Below, piece after piece: positions 58,675-64,000 of a stretch of DNA of 64,000 bases (position 1 is the stretch's first letter; each line of letters starts with the position of its first letter). The position numbers and the translations under genes were made by a program. Source of the stretch: Candidatus Bathyarchaeota archaeon (GTDB taxonomy: Archaea; Thermoproteota; Bathyarchaeia; Bathyarchaeales; DTEX01); NCBI GenBank assembly GCA_018396635.1, contig JAGTQE010000001.1, positions 1 through 64,000 of the forward strand, written 5' to 3'. The notes below the pieces were generated by a model that was not told where the DNA came from, searched no databases, and saw only the letters and a program-made list of their open reading frames with translations.

Positions 58675-59538
58675 ATGTTTAAACTATCTGTTATAACGGA
58701 TGAGGTGTCTCAGGATCTTAAGCGTGCAGCCATCTTCGCCAAAAAATTTAACCTTGATGGAGTTGAAATTAGAAGCGTTTGGGGTAAGGGGCCACACCTC
58801 CTCCTTAATGAGGCAAATGAGATCAAAAGGATTTTATCGGAATATGGGCTAAAAGTTAGCGCTATAGCTTCGCCGTTCTTTAAGGCAAACATCGACAGCG
58901 AAAGCGAGTACAAAGAGCACTTAAACATTCTGAGGAGCTGCATTGACCTAGCATTGAAACTGGATTCCAAGATAATAAGGGGATTCACGTTCTGGCGTAA
59001 AGGTAGGCTGGAGGATCACCTTGACATAATACTTGAGAAGTATCGGAAACCGTTAGAGATCATAGAGGGTGAAGACATAATTCTTGGCATCGAGAACGAG
59101 CCATCAACATTTGTGGGAAATGGGAGGGAGCTATCGCTATTCCTCTCAAAAATAAACTCTAAGAAGGTTAAGGCTGTTTGGGATCCTGGGAACGATATAT
59201 TTGACCCATTAGGCGAGATTCCCTATCCAGATGGCTATAGCTATGTTAAACATTGGGTTGTACATGTGCATGTTAAGGATGGTGTTAGAAGAGGAAGCGA
59301 GGGAAAGCCGGAGGTTACGGTCTTCGGTGAAGGTGAAGTGGATTATAGAGAGCAATTCAAAGCCCTTAAAAACGACGGATATAATGGATACATTTCCTTA
59401 GAGACACATTGGAGACCTAAAAGAAAGATTCCGGAAGATCTTCTAATTAAGCCGAGCGGTGAGGAGTTCTCCCATGCTGGTGAGGAAGCCTCAGAAATAT
59501 GTATGCGAAACCTACTTAAAATACTGAGTAGTATATAA
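58675..59538 (+). CDS. Sugar-phosphate isomerase/epimerase (AP endonuclease 2-like TIM barrel)
   Basis: LSVITDEVSQDLKRAAIFAKKFNLDGVEIRSVWG; GIENEPSTFVG; VHVHVKDG. Confidence 0.9.
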   Translation: MFKLSVITDEVSQDLKRAAIFAKKFNLDGVEIRSVWGKGPHLLLNEANEIKRILSEYGLKVSAIASPFFKANIDSESEYKEHLNILRSCIDLALKLDSKIIRGFTFWRKGRLEDHLDIILEKYRKPLEIIEGEDIILGIENEPSTFVGNGRELSLFLSKINSKKVKAVWDPGNDIFDPLGEIPYPDGYSYVKHWVVHVHVKDGVRRGSEGKPEVTVFGEGEVDYREQFKALKNDGYNGYISLETHWRPKRKIPEDLLIKPSGEEFSHAGEEASEICMRNLLKILSSI

Positions 59539-59579
59539 CAACGGGCGTGGCATAGACTGCTGCGAAAAGCGAATGTGCT

Positions 59580-60923
59580 CTAACCTGACCCAAATATTTC
59601 CCTCACTTTTATGCGCCACTCTTGCATTTCATTCGGTGACTGCGGATAATTTTCATACATCTTCTTTATAGCTTTAGATTTCCTAGCCATATTATACAGT
59701 TTCCTTAGGAAGGAGATTCTCCCCAAACCTATAAATATCCTCCTTGTCGCATCAGTTATGTTTAAGCGTACGTCGCCCTCCATACCAGCCTTTAAGACGT
59801 CTTCCTCCATTATCAACTTATACTTCATACCATAATTGATATCCTCATTAGTTAAGCTCTGTAGGAAGATGCGGAAAACATCGAGACTAGCTTGCTTTGC
59901 ACCATAAGTCTTCATATAGCGCACATTTATTGGCCATAGATTCTCCACGCTTGGCTCACTTTTTTCCAGCACACTAGATATAACCTCGCCAGCTATCTTA
60001 CCAGCCATCATCGATGGTCCTATGCCGCCTCCATGAATCGGGTTCACATGACATGCGGCATCGCCTATTACAACAATGCCATTACCAACAAAGGAGTCTA
60101 ATGGCCGCCTAGTCGGCACAACGCCACCGCCACCATGAATAAGCCTTGAATCCTCGAAGATCCGTTTACTCAAAACAAACTTATATAACTGTTCTCTCGG
60201 ATTTGGAAAGCCGCCTACAGCTGCAACTCCTAACCCAACGTTGACGCAATTATCCCTTTTTGGAAATATCCAATAATATCCACCCGGCGCAGCTTCAAGG
60301 TCTAGATATATTTGGCAAAACTCGGGCTCATCTACTTCAGATTTTAGGATGCGGATCTCTCTGTAACATAGAACTTCATCCCTCTTATTTATTGAGGTCT
60401 CTATCTCCATCTCAGGCGGAAGCCTTCTCCTTAACACAGCCGCATAGCCGCTCGCATCTACTGTAACCCTCCCTCTAATCTCTACCCTAGATCCAGTCCT
60501 CCTATCTCTAGCAATTACGCCCCTAACGAATCCACCCTCCACTATTGGCTCAAGAGCTTGCGTCAAATCTAAAAGTGAAGCTCCCGCGTCTAAAGCCTCT
60601 CTAAGCAATCTCTGGCCGAAGACCCATCTATTCACTATAAAGCCGTGAAGCTCCTCACTAGACAGCTTGAAAACAGTTTCCATATCTGGCGAGTAAACCT
60701 TTATGCCCATGATGATTCTTTCAAGCTCCTCCCCCCTCGGGTAGCTTAAACCCAGGTTGTCAAAGTGATGTTTCCCTATAGCGTCGCCGCAAACCTTATC
60801 GCCAATAGATTTAGCATCTTTATAATCGATTAAGCAGACCGATAGCCCAGCTTTAGCAGCAGTCCTAGCCGCCATGCATCCCGCAGTTCCAGCACCAACA
60901 ACAACTAAGTCAAGATTCACCAT
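59580..60923 (-). CDS. Geranylgeranyl reductase family (digeranylgeranylglycerophospholipid reductase-like)
   Basis: LDLVVVGAGTAGCMAARTAAKAG; VIGDAACHVNPIHGGGIGPSMMAGKIAGEV. Confidence 0.9.
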   Translation of the reverse strand: MVNLDLVVVGAGTAGCMAARTAAKAGLSVCLIDYKDAKSIGDKVCGDAIGKHHFDNLGLSYPRGEELERIIMGIKVYSPDMETVFKLSSEELHGFIVNRWVFGQRLLREALDAGASLLDLTQALEPIVEGGFVRGVIARDRRTGSRVEIRGRVTVDASGYAAVLRRRLPPEMEIETSINKRDEVLCYREIRILKSEVDEPEFCQIYLDLEAAPGGYYWIFPKRDNCVNVGLGVAAVGGFPNPREQLYKFVLSKRIFEDSRLIHGGGGVVPTRRPLDSFVGNGIVVIGDAACHVNPIHGGGIGPSMMAGKIAGEVISSVLEKSEPSVENLWPINVRYMKTYGAKQASLDVFRIFLQSLTNEDINYGMKYKLIMEEDVLKAGMEGDVRLNITDATRRIFIGLGRISFLRKLYNMARKSKAIKKMYENYPQSPNEMQEWRIKVREIFGSG

Positions 60924-60992
60924 AGCCGATCACTTCCACTATACTTCTAAGATTTGCGTTAAAGAATTAAATTTTTTAAATGAAGAGCTTTC

Positions 60993-61469
60993 TCACAATG
61001 ACTCGATTTCTTCCTTAACTATTTTCAGCAACTCTTCTCTTCCAACCCCAAGCTTATCTATGAGCTCTCTGATCCACCTTATATACGACCTAAAGACGTT
61101 ACATGCAATCTTAATTTTATCCTCCACTGAGAGGTTCTCCTCCTCAACGAGGAGGAGGGCAAACCATTTTCCTAGATCTGTGAGCGTATATGCCTTAAGC
61201 CAGACTCTCCGTCCAGAAAACTCAGACTTCTCCATCTGCTCGCTTAATATGCCGAGATCTACAAGAGCCTTCAGATGCTCTATGACCGTCTTATTGGAGT
61301 AGCCTAAATTTTCAATTAGATCCTTCTGATAAATCTTCTCTGAAACCCCTCTCCTTAATGCAAACCTTAAGATATCAGCTGGAACAGATGAGCCAAAAAC
61401 GGCCCTTAAAACCTCATATTTGCTCCCCTTAGGTAGAAAAATTACGTATGGATATAAGCGCCCCCTCAT
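60993..61469 (-). CDS. Winged-helix transcriptional regulator (ORF track start 61556; ATG 61469 fits the shared TATA)
   Basis: QKDLIENLGYSNKTVIEHLKALVDLGILSEQ HTH. Confidence 0.8.
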   Translation of the reverse strand: MRGRLYPYVIFLPKGSKYEVLRAVFGSSVPADILRFALRRGVSEKIYQKDLIENLGYSNKTVIEHLKALVDLGILSEQMEKSEFSGRRVWLKAYTLTDLGKWFALLLVEEENLSVEDKIKIACNVFRSYIRWIRELIDKLGVGREELLKIVKEEIESL

Positions 61470-61507
61470 TTTCACTGCCGCCAGATAAATTTTACTTGCT
61501 CTCTCAA

Positions 61508-61513
61508 TATATA
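61508..61513. promoter_or_regulatory. TATATA element positioned for divergent transcription of the regulator and ECF gene
   Basis: CAATATATAAG lies about 42 bp from ATG 61469 (-) and about 57 bp from ATG 61568 (+). Confidence 0.45.
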
Positions 61514-61567
61514 AGTTAAGGAAAGGTTTATCAACATGCTGTGTAAAAAAATACATTGGTGTTTACT

Positions 61568-62758
61568 ATGAAACACTTAAACTCAAAGAACGTAGCGCTC
61601 ACGGCAATTTTCGCAGCCCTATATTACGTTATGTCATATCTCCCGGGCATACCAGCAATAGGAGTCCCTGGCGTAAAAATACAGCTGGAAGCTTGCATGG
61701 CATCAGTCTTTGGCATAATCCTTGGACCATGCTTAGGGGCATTAGCTGCCCTCCTAGGAGTGTCTGTGGCGTGGGCTCTCCCGCCTGGAGGTATGAGCCC
61801 TCAAGGCCTACTATTTCTGCCATCCCCAGTCATTAATGCGCTTATATCCGGTCTAATATATAATGGTCGGTGGAAGACAGCATCAATAATGTTGGCGGTA
61901 TTGGTAGCTGCTTTTTGGCTCTTACCCCCCACCCAGCCTTTAGAAGAGAATTTTATTGTTGGTGTTGCAGCGATGTGGGATAAAATTTTGGCACTGCTCC
62001 TAATAGTGCCGGCAGCAATACTAACACAAAGATTAAAAACGCCAATAGAGGCTGGAGCATCGACGTTAAGTGAGAGAAGTGGAGGGGCCTCTCATAGAGA
62101 GGTCAATTGGATCCAAATCCTAGCTTTAATTTCCGCTATATTAATTCTGGTTAACGCCCATATGATTGCTGCTAACAGAGACGTTTTAAGATTCCAGTAT
62201 AGCTTTCAAGGAGAGACTTACAAGATCACACTGGGCTATAGGAGTATCGTAAGGCCTATGGCTCCATATGGATACTTATGGTATCTTATTGGCGCCGGCA
62301 TACTTGCTGGCGCAATAATGCTCATAGTTAAGCCTGAAAAAAGCCTACTATGGGGGGCAATAATTACCATCCTATCCGGAACATCAACTATTATAGGCGG
62401 TGGCTTCATAGTGGGCTTTATTCTGGGAGTTATCAGCGGCCTGCTCAGCGTATCTAAAGTGTGGATTGCAAAGCTCCAGATACCTAAAATGCTGAGTGCT
62501 AATTTCCTTATGTACTTCCTAATAGCCTTCATAGGCAATGAAGCCGATAATGCTTGGGGGAACAATATATTTGCGGTTCCACAAGTATATGAGGGGTTAT
62601 ATGGAATGAGCTTGCAATCTGTTAGATTGGCCTTCCTAGTAAGTCCATATGCTTACTTCATTATAAGGCTGATACAAGGAGTTATAGCTGCCCTAATCAC
62701 CTTGCCACTCATCAACAATCTTAAAGCGGCTGGCTTAGGTTGGCTTCAAAAAGACTAA
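61568..62758 (+). CDS. ECF transporter S component-like membrane protein with inserted central membrane segment
   Basis: NVALTAIFAALYYVMSYLPGIPAIGVPGVKIQLE at N-terminus; FIGNEADNAWGNNIFAVPQVYEGLYGMSLQSVRLAFLVSPYAY at C-terminus. Confidence 0.8.
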   Translation: MKHLNSKNVALTAIFAALYYVMSYLPGIPAIGVPGVKIQLEACMASVFGIILGPCLGALAALLGVSVAWALPPGGMSPQGLLFLPSPVINALISGLIYNGRWKTASIMLAVLVAAFWLLPPTQPLEENFIVGVAAMWDKILALLLIVPAAILTQRLKTPIEAGASTLSERSGGASHREVNWIQILALISAILILVNAHMIAANRDVLRFQYSFQGETYKITLGYRSIVRPMAPYGYLWYLIGAGILAGAIMLIVKPEKSLLWGAIITILSGTSTIIGGGFIVGFILGVISGLLSVSKVWIAKLQIPKMLSANFLMYFLIAFIGNEADNAWGNNIFAVPQVYEGLYGMSLQSVRLAFLVSPYAYFIIRLIQGVIAALITLPLINNLKAAGLGWLQKD

Positions 62759-62782
62759 AACTTTGAGAGAATAATATTTTAT

Positions 62783-63643
62783 GTGGCGGTGGTATATTTG
62801 GAGCAACGTAAGTATGGCAAAACTAACGTTAAGCTCTCAGTTATAGGCTTTGGTGGAATACTCGTTATGAATGATAGTCAAGAGTCAGCTAACAATATCG
62901 TTTCCGAGGCCATTGAGAGGGGGATAAACTACTTTGATGTGGCGCCAAGCTACGGTAACGCTGAAGAGCGTTTAGGCCCAGCTCTCAAGCCCTATAGAAG
63001 CTCCGTTTTCTTGGCATGTAAAACTCTAAAAAGGACTAAAAGAGAAGCTTGGGAAGAGCTCCAGCAGTCGCTTAAGCGGCTGCAAACGGATTACTTCGAC
63101 CTATATCAGCTGCATGCTGTTACAACCATTGAGGAGGTTAACCAAATATTTAACGAGGGTGGGGCAATAGAGGCTTTAGTGGAGGCTAGGGAGCAGGGAT
63201 TAGTTAAGTACCTCGGCTTTTCAGCTCACAGTGAGGAGGCAGCCCTAGCCCTCTTAAATCGATTTGACTTCGATAGCATCCTGTTCCCAATAAACTGGGT
63301 CTGCTGGCATCAGGGTAATTTCGGACCTAGAGTTGTTAAGAAAGCTACTGAAAAGGGTGTTGCGATCTTAGCGATAAAGACCCTTGCGAAAAGAAGGTTA
63401 AGGGAGGGTGAAGATAGGAGGTGGCCTAAATGTTGGTACGCTCCAGTCGAGAACTTCCAAGAGGCCTTAATGGCTGTTAGGTTTACGCTCTCCTTACCCG
63501 TTACATCAGCTGTCAGCCCAGGACATGTCGAGCTGTTAAGATGGATGTGTGAGGCTGCTGAGATATTTAAGCCGCTATCTATAGATGAGGAAAGGGAGAT
63601 AGCTGAGAAAAGCAAAGGCTTAGAGCCAATATTCCCCCGATGA
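62783..63643 (+). CDS. Aldo/keto reductase
   Basis: SVIGFGGILV; NYFDVAPSYGNAEERLG; DLYQLHAV. Confidence 0.92.
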   Translation: MAVVYLEQRKYGKTNVKLSVIGFGGILVMNDSQESANNIVSEAIERGINYFDVAPSYGNAEERLGPALKPYRSSVFLACKTLKRTKREAWEELQQSLKRLQTDYFDLYQLHAVTTIEEVNQIFNEGGAIEALVEAREQGLVKYLGFSAHSEEAALALLNRFDFDSILFPINWVCWHQGNFGPRVVKKATEKGVAILAIKTLAKRRLREGEDRRWPKCWYAPVENFQEALMAVRFTLSLPVTSAVSPGHVELLRWMCEAAEIFKPLSIDEEREIAEKSKGLEPIFPR

Positions 63644-63654
63644 ATGCAAGATTG

Positions 63655-64000
63655 TTACCAGTATAGGTTTAAGGCCTTAAGCTTCTCCTTAAGCACATCT
63701 ACCTCATTTGACTTCATCGGTCTTAGAGGCTTCTTCGGCAGACCAGCTCTAACACCCCTAAGCTCTAGAGCCGCTTTTATCGTCGCAATATTCGATGGCC
63801 CCAATCCATAAAGTACCCTTCTTAAGGCATTCACCTTTCTCTGAAGCTCAAGAGCCTTTTTGTAATCGTTATTTTTGAAAGATTCGTAGAGTTCAACCAT
63901 TAATTCAGGGGCTGCGTTAGCTATTCCAGATATCTCAGCGCTTACGCCGACTAAAAGGGCCGCTAGGAAAATGTCATCGGCACCGTTTATAACGGTTACC
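63655..64000 (-). CDS. Dihydrodipicolinate synthase/N-acetylneuraminate lyase family, 5' truncated by window edge
   Basis: Frame open to the window edge (VTVINGADDIFLAALLVGVSAEISGIANAAPELMVELYESF); C-terminus GVRAGLPKKPLRPM. Confidence 0.88.
   Translation of the reverse strand, partial: VTVINGADDIFLAALLVGVSAEISGIANAAPELMVELYESFKNNDYKKALELQRKVNALRRVLYGLGPSNIATIKAALELRGVRAGLPKKPLRPMKSNEVDVLKEKLKALNLYW

Noticed and set aside
1-64000. CRISPR arrays, transposons, prophage or toxin-antitoxin loci
   Set aside because: No regularly spaced repeats, transposase/integrase motifs or phage genes were recognised in the ORF track or intergenic sequence.

Overview
The window is a dense archaeal chromosome segment with about 60 protein genes and one tRNA. 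Gene content suggests a TACK-type archaeon, possibly Bathyarchaeia-like: Rpo7/Spt4, eS24/eS27, archaeal DnaG, a family-B DNA polymerase, the LysW-dependent lysine/arginine pathway, an archaeal lipid reductase and a stand-alone MtrH. The taxonomic placement is inference. I saw no CRISPR array, transposon or prophage. Main modules: (i) lysW-X-Y-Z-J-K with a divergent Lrp/AsnC regulator; (ii) an ATP-binding protein plus two ABC-2 permeases; (iii) a sugar-related stretch (GH4, Gfo/Idh, DUF4380-like, Ldh2-like); (iv) translin-EndoV-HD; (v) ribosomal/transcription genes; (vi) cofE, mobA and a RimK-like ATP-grasp gene; (vii) polB, dnaG, a Toprim protein and a CofE paralogue; (viii) a corrinoid protein with UroD-type methyltransferases; (ix) a heterodimeric ABC exporter; (x) an AOR/MoaD-like module. 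The most interesting observations are a rhomboid protease fused to a C-terminal Hsp20 domain, a family-B DNA polymerase with an intact polymerase site but substituted exonuclease motifs, corrinoid methyltransferase genes plus MtrH with no Mcr or other Mtr genes in view, several conserved genes with no in-frame ATG/GTG/TTG at the expected start (lysJ, lysW, a phosphoesterase and an RNase J-like MBL), and strong palindromic operator candidates upstream of lysW and the ABC exporter. All assignments come from reading motifs by eye; no database search was run.
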